The notes beneath the pieces were generated by a model. It was not told the DNA's origin, did not search any database, and saw nothing but the letters and a program-made list of their open reading frames with translations. 64,000 nucleotides of DNA from the NCBI GenBank assembly GCA_037447655.1, contig JBBHKE010001246.1, positions 47,655-111,654 on the forward strand. The letters run 5' to 3'. Below are positions 35,641 to 47,386 of the stretch, one piece after another (position 1 is the stretch's first letter; each line of letters starts with the position of its first letter). This DNA is from Zygnema cylindricum. Lineage: Eukaryota > Streptophyta > Zygnematophyceae > Zygnematales > Zygnemataceae. Made by a program: the position numbers and the translations under genes.

Positions 35641-36357
35641 GCTTGGTAATCTGTAGAATATTGTAGTTCAGTTACAAGTTTTCCTTTTTTTCATCAGAAT
35701 ATTCTAGTTCAGTTACCAGTTCAACCCACATTTCAGCATAATATTTTAGTTATGTTACAAGTCTAACCCATATTTTAGCTGAATATTCTGAGTTAGTTAC
35801 AAGTTCAACCCACATTTTAATAGAATATTCTAGCTCTATTACAAGTTCAACCCATATTTCAGCTGAATATTCTAGGTCAGTTACAAGTTCACCCGACATC
35901 TCAACAAAAGATTCTAGGTTAGTTACAAGTTCAACCCATATTCCAGTAAAATAATCTACTTCAGTTACAAGTTCAGCCCACACTTCAGCAGAATATTTTA
36001 GTTATGTTACAAGTTTAACCCATGTTTTAGCTGAATATTCTAGGTTTAGTTACAAGTTTAACCCACATTTCATCAGAATAGTCTAGGTAGGTTACAAGTT
36101 CAGCCTATATTTCAACTAAATATTCTAGTTCACTTACAAGTCCAGCCCACATTTCTGTAGAATATTCTAGGTCACTTACAAGTTCAACCCACATTTTAGC
36201 AGTATATTCTAGTTCAGTTAGAAGTTAATTCCACATTTCAGTTCAACCCACATTTTTGTAGAATATTCTTGGTTAGTTACAAGTTCAGCCCACATTTGAG
36301 GAGTATATTCTAGTTCAGTTACAAGTCCATTCCACATTTCAGCAGAATATTGTAGTG
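35640..36357. repeat. 45-bp minisatellite with a 15-codon period
   Basis: About 16 diverged copies of a unit like GTTACAAGTTCAACCCACAT followed by TTCAGCAGAATATTCTAGTTCA. Because the period is close to 45 bp, one minus-strand frame stays open across five units (35750-35983), giving repeats of the form WVELVTDLEYSAEI. Other parts contain stops and unit-length changes. Confidence 0.85.
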
Positions 36358-36665
36358 CTTCGTTCGAAATTCATATATATACATATAAGTATGCATATCT
36401 ATATATATGTATGTGTGTATGAATATAGGTTAAGTATGTAAGCATGTATGTATGTATGTATATTTTATATATATAATAATATATGCATACATATGTGCAG
36501 TTTTACGAAATTAATATGAAATGGTTTAAGGAGATTGTCATTTTTTTACATACCCGGTTGAATGTTGTTTGTTGGGCTTCACTTGGGTAAAATGGTGGTA
36601 AGCTGTCAATTTCGTTACAAGCCCTTTCGCATCTATTGCCGCAATCACAGCTAAAACCTATGTCT
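36358..36665. repeat. TATG/TA-rich microsatellite region
   Basis: Runs of TATA, TATG and TGTA words from 36375 to 36495, then about 170 bases without recognisable content. Confidence 0.6.
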
Positions 36666-36874
36666 TGAATGAGAGGCAAGAAAGCAAACATGCACCACAA
36701 CCAGCAGAGTCATGCTAACCAACATATATACAAGCAAAACAATTTATACACCATGAGAAGGAATAAAGGTGAAAATGACCCAAAGAGAGAAGGGGAAGAA
36801 TACTCTCCTAGACTAAAATGGAAAGAGAGAAGGGGAAGTATACTTCCCTTGAGTGAAGTGGACCCAATAATTTA
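36666..36874. repeat. Outer copy of a 3' UTR-like unit of the gypsy element
   Basis: The stretch with AGGCAAGAAAGC, CATGAGAAGGAA and GAGAGAAGGGGAAGAATAC recurs at about 38010-38185, inside the element beside the same LTR. The LTR is therefore flanked on both sides by the same unit. Confidence 0.7.
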
Positions 36875-38001
36875 TGCTAAGCCAAGAGGTAGCCACTAGG
36901 CTCTCTGGTCTTTATCACATTCTCTACAAGAGTTATCTCGTTACGATAGCAAAGCAATAAATATTCCAACCGAAACAAGGGAAAATCCAAATCCGATCAA
37001 AAATACACTCGTTTCAAGCCAACCGAAATACAAACAAGACACACAAACAACCAAACCGTCAAGCTGCCCGAGGAAAGCACAGCAAGGTCAAGATGTGCTC
37101 CCTCACGATCTCCAATCTCACACTTCCACCAAATGACAATGTTTGGAGGGAAACCTTCGGAACGTGGCCTTAGGCCGTGTGGATTAAAACGAGGGCAAAA
37201 AAACAAGGAGAATAGTCTCACTCTATCTAACCTCTACAACTAGCTAGCAAAGAGAATAAAGACACGTGGGCTATCGGTGAGAGTGAGCAAAAGAGAAGCT
37301 CAGCCGCCAAAAGAAAATTCTTGTCCAAAAGCTAAAATTCTCTAAGTCTGAGAATTAGCCTAAGTAAGAGCTACGCTAGGCCTAAGTAAAACTAGCCTAC
37401 GTCTAGCCTACTTTACATGCATGAAACTACTTAAGATGTTGGCCAATAGGCGGCCAACATCATCTATCATACGCATAACAAAATCCACCGTCCGAGGGTA
37501 AAAACCCTCCCTAACTACATATATGCGCGAACCTATATGGGTTCGCGACTTAAATAAATAGGTGTATCGAAGCGTCGCCTGGAAATCGAGATTCGCCTCC
37601 AAACGATACTTCGAGTTGATACTCGTGAAATTGCGTGTATACACACAAAACAAAACATACCGCACGAAACGAAACATATCACACGAAAATATTCCCGTGA
37701 ATCGCGATGCGTAGCCCAGACAATATTTCGCGTCCATGCTTCGAAAAGCGCATACATGCGCACGAAATGAAACATATCGCACGGAATTAGTATTATTCAA
37801 TAAAATGTGCACGCGAATCGCGTACACATCATAAATAAATTAATCGGCGATACATCGCGAAGCAAACCAAGAGTGCATGCATGAAATCATGCGTGCATGC
37901 AAAATATTGCGCGTGTACATTATATCGTGCGCCTACGCCGAATAACACGCGTGTGATAATAATATCGTGCGCGCCGGCAACATACATGATGCAGCATGAC
38001 A
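36875..38001 (-). repeat. Gypsy element LTR, left (3')
   Basis: Direct repeat of 42708-43851, bounded by TGCTAAGCCA and GCATGACA. Both copies contain a hairpin GATGTTGGCC..GGCCAACATC (37436-37462 here), GCACGAAACGAAACATATC repeats, and a CG-rich repeat zone with GTGCGCGC words near the end. No gene. Confidence 0.8.
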
Positions 38002-38209
38002 GCTGTCTTGCATCAGAGGCAAGAAAGCGAACATGCATCACAACCACCAGAGTCATGGTAACCAACATATATACAAGCAAAAATAAAGATGAAAAGACAA
38101 AAAATATATACACCATGAGAAGGAAAAAAGGTGAAAATGACCCAAAGAGAGAAGGGGAAGAATACACCCCTAGAGTCTAGTGGACCTAATAATTCCCCCC
38201 CCCAGCTCC

Positions 38210-38964
38210 TTAGCCTTTAGAGGAGGTGGTCAACACAGCAGAGGGCCTGCAACATATATAGAGGCATGAATGGTCAACAAGGTTGAAAGATAATGGAGGA
38301 GAGAGGTACTCCATGTGGAACCCTTGATCACCACCTATACATGTATAGACCCTCTGCAACCTCAACATCCCGTTAGTATCGTTGTCCACCACATGGAGAA
38401 TGTGTGGAGAGACCTTGGTGTCGAAGGTATCCAAGAGATGCCGCGAGTCGGTGAGAAAGGAGGGCTCACTAAAACTATCTCGCAATGGTGAGGTGTCTCG
38501 CAGGATAATTTTTGGGAAAAGAGAGTCGCAATTGTCTTCCCTAAGGTCGATACTGCAAAATGCAGGGAGAGCAGAAGCCAAATGTGCCATAGTGGGCAAC
38601 GGTTTGCGCGCAGAGACAAGAGGGAGGCTAATTTTGCGTCCCGAAAAATTAGAGGGACGGTAGGAGAAGGTATGATCATGCATATCGACTCCCCCAAAGA
38701 TTCGGAAGATAACATCGTGTCCCACTAAGCATTCGTAGTAGATGCATTTGGTGACCAATGCTCGGACAAAAATTTCCACGGACTCACCATCGGTTCCGTT
38801 TTGGAACCGAAAGATAAGTGGGTCTTTAATGATTCCAAGCACCAGCTCCGTGGTAGCGGCTGAAGTGAGAAGTCGAGTAGCCGTGGCCTGAAGCTTGTCT
38901 GCGGTCAGACCAAGCTTGAGCGCAAATCCGGATCCGAGGATCACGGGTTAGGCTCCGGTGTCCA
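38210..38964 (-). pseudogene. Gypsy retropepsin-like protease
   Basis: Minus strand: the residues LPLMDTGA end the gag frame at about 38953, a UAA follows, and PVILGSGFALKLGLTADKLQ continues in the same frame. DTGA is the catalytic motif of retroviral-type aspartic proteases, and VILGSGFALKLGL is the usual sequel. Later YYECLVGHDVIFRIFG marks the second half of the fold. No RT follows before the LTR, so the element cannot copy itself. Confidence 0.75.
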
Positions 38965-39844
38965 TGAGAGGGAGAGAAGGAGCAACACCATTATTGAAGA
39001 AGGACTTTTGAGAATTGTTTAGGAAACTAATGTAAGGGTCAAGGTCATGGCGCTTATCAGCGGTAACCGGCTGAATAACTGAAATACTACGGTTCAGCTG
39101 CAACGCCCTCAAAGCGGCGGCTGCAACGAACCCATCAACAAGGGGAGAGGCTTTAGGAACCTCATTAGGAAAGGGAGAGGCCCTGGAGGCTTCATCAATC
39201 AGGGGAGAAAGGATGCTTAGCCGTTCTTTGACTCGATATGCATCATGTATGGTAATATCCAGAATGGTGAGAGCTTCAGCCACAATGGAGAAAGCTGTGT
39301 CTGGTAGAGGTGAGAGAGATTCTTTCTCAAAAGAAAGTGGAAGACCAGAATTTTGTAATTTACCTTCCCGATTGTGATCAGGCGAACCTTTATCAAAGGT
39401 AGATGCACGTTGTTGGACAGTAGAATCCCAGAGGATTCGGCCGGCCAACGATGGCATGTGGACGACTGTCCTTGCCATTCCCGTGAAGTGGGGTTTCATT
39501 TCGGCCATGAAGGCAACAAATTGCTCCTTCATCATGGCGGCCATCATGACTTGCAACTCGGCCTTTTCCCTCTCTCGTCGAGAGATCTTAGGCGGAGTCG
39601 CCTCTTTCTCCGTCTCCGTAGTAGGAGTGACCGGCTTTGCAGAACGGGCAAGAATTCCACCGTTCTGAATCTGATTCTGATAAGAGAAATTAGGGTCACT
39701 AACATGGCAACGTTGGACGTAATGTCCGTTGTGTTGGCAATGGGTGCATGTGGCCGACTTATCACGGCAAATGCGGGCATCATGCCCCGTGTTTTTACAT
39801 CGGAAACACAATCTGTCTCCAAAATTAAATGGCGGGTTTCCCAT
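38965..39844 (-). pseudogene. Gypsy gag, nucleocapsid part
   Basis: Starts MGNPPFNFGDRL. Two zinc knuckles follow closely: CFRCKNTGHDARIC and CTHCQHNGHYVQRC (39700-39815), both perfect CCHC. A Lys/Glu-rich helix (REREKAELQVMMAAMMKEQF) follows, then a Ser/Pro-rich linker into the protease. The frame is open throughout. Confidence 0.8.
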
Positions 39845-39949
39845 GGCCGGCGTCTTTGGAGGCCTATTAGAAGGCCACCGGTTCCTTAAAGGTGGTGGGG
39901 ATTGGTCAAATTGGTTTTTTTGAGACTCGAGATTTTCATGAGCATCCCA

Positions 39950-41008
39950 CCACTACGATTGCATCTCATACCTAACCGCATATTCAGCCATTTGCTCAAA
40001 GGTAAATTTCAGCCCGTATGTTTGACTGAGATGAGTCTGAATGAATATTTTTGATTGAGGAGGAAATTGTCCCACAAATTTTTCGACAGCCTCCACATCA
40101 GACATGAGGTCCGACAAAGCTTCTCGAAGGGTTTTCATTCGAGCTCGCAAGGCAGAGGCAGTCTCACCCGGCTTACGTCTGAAGTTCATTAACTCCTTCA
40201 CTTGATCTGGATTTTACATCCCATATTCCTCTTGAAAGAGATCGAACATGACCTATAGCGGGTCACGCAAAAGAATTGTTCCCCCCGATCTAGTTGGGAT
40301 TGCCGCTCGAGCAGCCACGGCATACTGATGTGGAATCTCAGGGACAGCTGGAAACAGCTCGTCTCCATCGACATCTAACACCGATGGGACGGCCTCTTGG
40401 TATGGAATTTCTACTTGCCCAATAACCTCAAGTATTCCAACAAACAGGGGAGCGTACTCCGTCATCGCTAAAATGGTATCATACTTGCGAGTGTATAGAG
40501 TGAGAGCCGAACCGCAAAGGTATCGACCGATGAGAGAGAAAGCGACCCTAAGGTCGAACCGGTTTTGATATCGGAAGGCTAAGTCCCTCATTTCTGTGTC
40601 ATAAAGCATGCTGAAATGAGATAAGGACATAGTATCCTTCAATCCAGAAAAATAGAATTGCATACTACCCATGGATCCCTCTGAGGAGAAAGCCATGTCG
40701 TCAATAGGAGGATGCACCGGTAATTCCAAATTTGGACTAACCGGAAATTGAAATGTAAGAGGATGAGAAAAGATTTCCTCTGAAATTTTTTCTTCAGTTT
40801 TATCTAGGTATGACCTAGAGGAAACCGATGATAATGGTGAGACTGTGGTCAATATTGACCGAACTGACGAAGATCTAGGGGTCGCAACCGAAACCGGTGC
40901 ATTCGTAGACTCGGAAAAACTAGAAAGATCTAACTGCGGTGGACGGAAAATTGTCCCGCCGCGGGTAGATCCGGATTGATAACGTAAGATATCCCAATCC
41001 ATGGGCAT
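39950..41008 (-). pseudogene. Gypsy gag, matrix/capsid part
   Basis: Start chosen at the ATG at 41008 (MPMDWDILRYQSGSTRGGTI). The capsid part has FDLRVAFSLIGRYLCGSALTLYTRKYD and, after two stops near 40205-40250, NFRRKPGETASALRARMKTLREAL, the Retrotrans_gag pattern. It ends YAVRYEMQS at 39953. A short region separates it from the zinc knuckle frame. Confidence 0.75.
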
Positions 41009-41352
41009 AAACGAAGAGAAAACCCTCGATTACGACTATGAAAGAACGGAACGGCCTAATCGAGGTGCGTCAAATGGAAGGCCAAACCACACAAGACAAG
41101 CTAACACACGAAGTCTCTATCAAGACCTGGTGGTCAGATCTAGCAAAAAGTCAAAATACCAAAACCTCTACCTTGGAAACAATGAGCAAGGCCAAAGGGC
41201 CATATCTATAAAAACAAACAGATAACTATCCAAGCACCTTTCAATGCAGATCTACACTGGCACAAACACAAAATTGTCTAAATATTGCCACCCACGGCAA
41301 GATCTATGAAAGAAAATCCAATCTAGATAGTCACAATGAAACTCAAGGCCTA
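41009..41352. other. Leader of the gypsy element, no gene seen
   Basis: 344 bases upstream of the gypsy gag (minus strand). Only short chance frames. Confidence 0.5.
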
Positions 41353-41508
41353 AGGATAGCCTAGGTAGCCATGGCTCTAGCTTCCTCTCCAATTTCTCAG
41401 TGACTGCGACAAGTTTGAGAGTTGGAGAGAGAAGTTAGAGATAGACTGCCTCGGCTTCTATATTTCTTTTCAGACCCAGAAAATACTTAAAAACCATTAG
41501 TTTCTACA
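41353..41508 (-). repeat. Copia LTR fragment
   Basis: The first 155 bases or so of a copia A-type LTR, in minus orientation, with right edge TAGTTTCTACA at 41508. It matches LTR F most closely (AGTTAGAGATAGACTGCCTC). No other part of the element is beside it. Confidence 0.8.
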
Positions 41509-42707
41509 CAGGGCATCCAAATACTTACAAACACCTTTAATACTCTGGTTAGTACTAAAAGTGATTCGGACTTGGTCGAGGCAAATCGGATTTTGCAAAG
41601 TCCCTGGAATGGAACCCGCTCCAGTTCCGAATAATCGTGCCCAAAACCACCACTAAACAACAAGGAAGTAAGTATCCTGCTAGGGTATGTCTATTAGCGC
41701 TATGCCACGCTATACCCAACTATAAAGCAATGATAATTTTAGGTTATAATTCGTGCAACCATATTATATTAAATAAATATTTTGTTTTTCTAGGTTTTTT
41801 GAATGATTAAGTTTGGTAGAAAGAAAGGAAAGAAAATATCAAATCCAACACAATCCAAACATCAACTAGATAGCAAACGAAGTGGCAACAGAGAAAGAAA
41901 GATAAGGAATATTGAGAAACTTCAAAATAAAACACAAAGTACGGTAGAATTAGGCAACCGGTTTCCCAAACCCTAATTCCACGCTGCAAAATCCAAAAAA
42001 CTGCGACCCACGAATAGTATGATGTTGACCGAGGGTTAAGAATTACAAAAAATAAACCCTAAATCTACACAAACCTTAAATCTGCAGCCCAAACCCTAAA
42101 TCTGCGGCCAAACCCTAATTTTGCAGATAAACCCTAATTTCGCAGATAAACCCTAAAATCTGACACAAATTCAGACCTAAATCTGCAGACCAGAAATAGT
42201 GTGGTAGCAAGAAAGAAGACAAATATTATAAGCAAGAAAGAAGAAAACATAAAAGAAAAACAAAATGTTTTTTTTTTTATAAAATAAAATTTATAAATAT
42301 ATTTATTTTTATAATATTTTCTTCAAAGGCAAAACTGAAAGCAAAATCAATAATGGTAAAAAGTAGAATGAAGCTTGTAGAAAAATAAAGCCAGATCAAA
42401 ATGAATAAACTAACTCAAAAATAGGTGGGAGAAAATCTAGAAATGAAAAGATAGATTTTATATTGAAAATAATGTAATTTATATTTTTATTTTCTTTAAA
42501 TTTTGGTTCTCACACCAATTTGAGAAGCAAAACTGAAAATGAAAGATAAAGTGGAAGGAAAATGGAAAGACAAAAACAAAAATAAAAACTGAATATGAAA
42601 GGTAATATTTTTTTTATGAAATAAAATTTATATTTTTAATAATTTATTTAAAAAAAAATAGTCTTTTAGAAAATGTGATTTTGAAAAATTCATCTTTTGG
42701 ACAAGAA
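41509..42707. other. AT-rich region with telomere-like repeats
   Basis: No gene. From 42047 to about 42160 the word AAACCCTAA occurs four times, each followed by a T/A-rich spacer such as ATCTGCAG, plus AAACCTTAA and AAACCCTAAAA variants. The rest, 42200-42690, is A-rich with T runs. Confidence 0.6.
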
Positions 42708-43851
42708 TGCTAAGCCAGGAGGTAGCCACTACGCTCTCATGTCTTTATCACATTGTCTACAAGAGTTATCTCGTTACGACAGCAAAGCAAGAAATATTCC
42801 AACCGAAACAAGGGAAAATCCAAATCCGATCAAAAATACACTCGTTTCAAGCCAACCGAAATACAAACAAGACACACACACAACCAAACCGTCAAGCTGC
42901 CCGAGGAAGGCACAGCAAGGTCAAGATGTGCTCCCTCACGATCTCCAATCTCACACTTCCACCAAATGACAATGTTTGGAGGGAAACCTTCTGGACGTGG
43001 CTTTAGGCCGTGTGGATTAAAACGATGGCAGAAAAACAAAGAGAATAGTCTTACTCTATCTAGCCTCTACAACTAGCTAGCAAGGAGAAGAAAGACACGT
43101 GGGGAATCGGTGAGAGTGAGCAAAAAAGAAGCTCAGCCGCCAAGAGAAAATTCTTGTCCAAAAGCTAAAATTCTCTAAGTCTGAGAAATAGCCTAGGAGC
43201 TACGCTAGGCCTATGCAAAACTAACCTACGTCTAGCCTACTTTACATGCATGAAACTACTTAAGATGTTGGCCAATAAGCGGCCAACATCGTCTATCGTA
43301 CGCATAACAAAATCCACCGTCCGAGGGTAAAAACCCTCCCTAACTACATGTATGCACGAACCTACATGAGTTCGCGTTTTAAATAAATAGGTGTATCGAA
43401 GCGTCACTCAGAAATCGCGATTCCCCTCCAAACGATACTTCTCGTCGATACTCTCAAAATCGCGTGCATACGCACAAAACAAAACATACCGCACGAAACG
43501 AAACATATCGCACGAAATATCCCCGGAAATCGCGTTGTGTAGCCCAAACAATATTTCGCGTCCATGCTTCGAAAATCGCATACCTGCGCACGAAATGAAA
43601 CATATCGCACGGAATTAGTACTATTCAATGAAACGTGCACGCGAATCACGTACACGTCATAAATAAATGAATCGGCGATATTTCGCGAAGCAAACCAAAC
43701 ATGCGTGCAGGAAATCATGCGTGTATCCAAAATAGTGCGCGTGCATGCAAAATACCGCGCGTGCGTGCATTATATCGTGCGCGCACGCCGAATATCGCGC
43801 GTTCGGGCATGATATAGTGCGCGCGGGCAGTAGACATGATGCGGCATGACA
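42708..43851 (-). repeat. Gypsy element LTR, right (5')
   Basis: Partner of 36875-38001, from TGCTAAGCCAGG to GCATGACA. The same hairpin GATGTTGGCC..GGCCAACATC lies at 43265-43291. The CG-rich zone 43710-43835 has more repeats of GCGCGTGCATG type than the left copy. Confidence 0.8.
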
Positions 43852-45115
43852 CCTACTCACAACAGATGAAAAGAAAATGTTCATTTGATGCTAGTTTCGC
43901 CATCAAAAACTTTAGAAAACCCATAAAATGCTCGATTTTTTCCTTTGGGTCAAAAATCCCTCAGTTGAATTAGAGTTACGAACTCTAGTAGAGGGTGGGC
44001 AGTGTAGTCTCCACTAACTATTATTGGTTCAATTCTTTTTGATAAGATTAATTGTTCTAATCAAATTTAGTTCTAAATTTGATAAATTATCAAATTCATT
44101 TCTAAAAGTCTAAAAAAAAAAAGGTACCGATATGAAGCAGGGATTCACAAAAAACAAAATTAACAAAAAAAAAATAACTCACCGTCAGAATGGCCGGTAA
44201 AGCTTCTACAAATTCTATTATTGCCAATCGTTCTCAAGACCCCAAAGTTGTCGCTAATTGTTCCTAATGGACAAAAAGTGCCACCTGTACCGCTCCTCCA
44301 AGGACAGCCTACAAACAGTAAAAAAAACCCTAAAAACAGTAAAAACCCCTACAAGACCACCTGCATAACACAAAAAACGACATATCCTAAACTAAACCAT
44401 CCCATCCACACCCAAACTCCCATCCTAAACTCCTTATACTCCCTCTCCCACTCCAACTCCCACTCTCTTTCCTCCTTCCACTCCCTCTCTCACTCCCACT
44501 CCCTCTCCCTCTCCCTCTCCCTCTCCCTCTCCTACTTCCACTCCCGCATTTACTCTAACTCCTCACTCCTCCCATCTTAAATTCTATTTTTTTGTTTTTA
44601 CACTTAAGAAACTCTAAGAAAAGAAAAACAAATTGAACACATTACCAAAAGAGTTAAAAATAAACTAAACATATATAACCAAAAGGGCCAAAAACAAACT
44701 ACTGTTCTCTTTTGGCTTGCATTAATTTTCAATGTTTGAGATAAAATAATGGAAAGACCCAAAAACAAAATACCCATAAAAAGGACGGGTCTACACAAAT
44801 TTCCCCTCTCTCCCTCTCTCTCGCCCCCTCTTGCTTTCTATCGCTCTCTCTTCTCTCCTTACCTTTTCTCTCCCTCTTTCACCCACTCCTTCCTCACTCA
44901 TCTCTCTCTTCTCTCTCCCCTTGTGAATCGAAATCGATAGCAAACTGACCCTTCACCTGAATTTTCTCCAAGAACCACTCAAAACCAACTAATGACAGAG
45001 CATGTTTTCTCAGAAGCAATCTCACAACTCCAAGTGTGCTTGTCTTCACAGCTAGTTGTCCAATTTCCTCCCCAAGTTCCCATAAATTCAGTTGTCTTTC
45101 TGAAACCATCGTTGT
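43852..45115. repeat. Low-complexity region with CTCCCT and CTCT tracts
   Basis: No gene. Pyrimidine runs at 44440-44575 (CTCCCTCT and CACTCC words) and 44800-44920. The open frames here are by-products of the repeats. Confidence 0.6.
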
Positions 45116-45121
45116 TTTCCA

Positions 45122-45507
45122 TCAAGATAAGATTGTGAGGGAGGAAGAGGAGATTGTGAGGAAGAAAGAAAGATGAGATTGTGAGGGAGGAAGATGAGAT
45201 AATGAGGAAGAAAAATGAGATTGTGAGGGAGGAAGATGAGATACTGAGGAAGAAATATGAGATTGTGGGGGAGGAAGATGAGATATTGAGGAAGAAAGAT
45301 GAGATTGTGAGGGAGGAAGATGAGATTGTGAGGAAGAAAGATGAGATTGTGAGGGAGAAAGATGAGATGGTGAGAAACAAAGATGAGGTAGTGAGGGAGA
45401 AAGATGAGAATGTGAGGGAGGAAGATGAGATATTGAGGAGGAAAGATGAGATAGTGAGGAAGACAGATGAGATAGTGAGGGAGGAAAAAAAGATTGTGAG
45501 GTATTGA
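45122..45507 (+). repeat. 21-bp minisatellite with a 7-codon period
   Basis: About 18 copies of GATGAGATTGTGAGGAAGAAA with variation mainly at the last codons. Because 21 is a multiple of 3, five of the frames read here stay open. The + frame 45181-45507 gives DEIVREE/DEIVRKK heptads, very acidic and basic in turn. The minus frames give LPHNLIF or SPSQSHL repeats. No start context, domain or codon evidence singles out a real protein. Confidence 0.9.
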
Positions 45508-45954
45508 TGCCAAAGTTGAATTGGACAGGGAGTTGCCTCCTTAGCATCTTACCTCACCATGCAGCGGATGAGGTTGAACAAGGATTCAACGCGCGTGGAA
45601 ATTGCCAAAGAGGGTACCTTGCAGAAAAGGTAGCGGAAACGGCACTTTGTCATCATAGACATCCTCCATGGACATCTACAAATGTCACGCAAGGTTATGC
45701 GACGTCTATAGCGATTTTTAACAATTTGGTGCGTCATCACAGATTGTACAAAGTAGATAGCTGTCACGGGCATTGTCGACATATACATTTGTCACACCCT
45801 TAAGTAACAACTACGTTTAGTACACATAGGGAGACTTCAAATCCAAGTCCCGTCAGATCTGCACTAAAATACAAAGTAAGTTCGCTAAGTTACAAGTACA
45901 TGAGGACATACCCTTAATTTCACCATATCGCGTCGTCCTTTAATTTGCGTCTAA
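45508..45954 (+). repeat. Partial copy of the element at 49253-50037
   Basis: From about 45690 to 45920 it matches 49810-50035: GGTGCGTCATCACA, GTCACGGGCRTTGTCGACRT, and AAAATACAAAGTAAGT. The left part is not recognisably related. Its right end reads GGACATACCCTTAA where the other copy has GGCCGCAGCCTAA. Confidence 0.65.
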
Positions 45955-47386
45955 GGGTACTTTCGCATGTAACCAAAACTTTAATTTTGTAACTTTGTTT
46001 TTAGCGAAGATTCTCCGTACTACTTTCAAGGCATTATTATGTAAAGAAATGAAATCGTTTTTTTAGATTGTGACGGATGTAGACGTGGGTGTAATTTCAG
46101 GAGTGTTGTATATCGGTGGGGTTTTTTCCAATAATCGATATGTACCATCTTTTGGCTTGCCGATAATCGATAAATTGGTAAGATATATCGACACCGGTGT
46201 TATCGCCGATAAAAAACCGATAATATTGGTTTTTTATCGCTATAACACCGGTACCGATGACTATCGGCGATAATTATACGGTTCATACAGTACATATGTA
46301 CAATTAATACCGTCGTATTGAATCGTCGTTATTCCGTTGCCCAGAGAACTGAACACATTGTTACACGTGGCATACCACGCTACATACAGCGAAAAAAATA
46401 ATACAGTATATTATAAAGTACTATCTTATATCGTACTAAATTTTCTCCACTTATCGTTGATAAGGAATTTGCTAGTTGGGGAGCGATATATCGAGACCCC
46501 TGATCATTCGATAACCGATACTATCAGTATCGGTGTTATCGTCATAAATTTCTTGCCGATACAAAACACTAGTAATTTTTGACGGTTGTAGACGACTACA
46601 AAACTCACGACAATTGATGACATTTTCAAAATAGCGACAATTATCGACGTGTAGCTACTTGTGACATTTAGATGTTTAGGGTTTGTGACATTTTGACGTC
46701 ACGCTCAAATTATGAAAGCGTCAACGTCACAAATTCTAAAACTTTCCACCATGGTTTGCCGATTTTGTTTTTTAGTCTTTTCTCACTCTACTTGCCATCA
46801 AAATACGCCCAAAGATAGTCAAAGGAAGTTGTTTTTAGAGATCTTTCACTTGATACACTTATTTACGTTTTTCATTGCAAGAATTGTGAGATCGACGTGG
46901 TAGTGGGAGAGGGTGAGAGAGAGATGCGCTTTCACTGACTTCGCTTTTGCAAAATGGCGTCCGTTGGTTGAGACCCCCTCCACGGCCCTTGTACGGAAAA
47001 AAAGCGCACGGAAAAAAGTAACGCACTGGAAACGTGCAGTGGGTTTTTTTTGTGGTACTCCGCGCACAAAAATTGTCAAAATCTTCCAACACGTGCGACA
47101 GCATCTGCCTATTCGCTCACCTCATGGAACTTTATTTAAAATCACCTATTTTATATAAAGTTTGAAAATGAGCTGGAAGGACTCGCAAGTGGGTCGAAAC
47201 GAGCTAGACGACAAACTGCATCGCCTTAAACGACAAACTCCAGTACATATAAATTTTCAAGGTAACGCAACTTGTACTGTGGTAATCTCAATTTTTTGGT
47301 ACGGTTGCGGATTTTCTCGTTTTTTTCTATGTTATGGAGGAAAACGACAGAAAATAACTGTAACTTTAGCATATGCGAAAGTACCC
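45955..47386. mobile_element. Non-autonomous TIR element, about 1.4 kb
   Basis: Ends are inverted: GGGTACTTTCGCATGT on the left, and the reverse complement of the right end is GGGTACTTTCGCATAT. The flanks are TAA and TAC, as expected for a three-base target duplication with one change. PIF/Harbinger elements make TAA/TTA duplications. No transposase is present. A second inverted-repeat element sits inside at 46103-46569. Confidence 0.55.
46103..46569. repeat. Palindrome-rich MITE-like element
   Basis: Ends pair as GTGTTGTATATCGG and GTGTTTTGTATCGG (reverse complement of the right). Inside, 46190-46252 folds back on itself with arms ACCGGTGTTATCGCCGATAA and ACCGGTGTTATAGCGATAA. Words of GATAACCGATA type recur throughout. 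Inserted in the 1.4-kb element. Confidence 0.55.

Larger units (their letters stand above)
36875..43851 (-). mobile_element. Gypsy element with gag and protease only
   Basis: LTRs of about 1.1 kb on both sides, then gag and protease on the minus strand but no RT, RNase H or integrase. The 1.7 kb between the right LTR and gag is AT-rich and carries a copia LTR fragment and telomere-like words. The flanks ATTTA and CCTAC do not match, so the outer limits may be elsewhere. It would have depended on enzymes of another element. Confidence 0.6.

Noticed and set aside
35640-36357. CRISPR array
   Set aside because: Units are head-to-tail and diverged with no unique spacers, in a eukaryotic genome.
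37881-38180. 99-codon + strand frame over the gypsy LTR edge
   Set aside because: It crosses the LTR boundary and is antisense to the element. A chance frame.
39374-39889. 171-codon + strand frame opposite the gypsy zinc knuckles
   Set aside because: The minus strand carries two perfect CCHC knuckles in frame. The + frame is its shadow.
45088-45547. Three long overlapping minus-strand proteins
   Set aside because: All come from the 21-bp repeat. Open in several frames at once, so no coding evidence.
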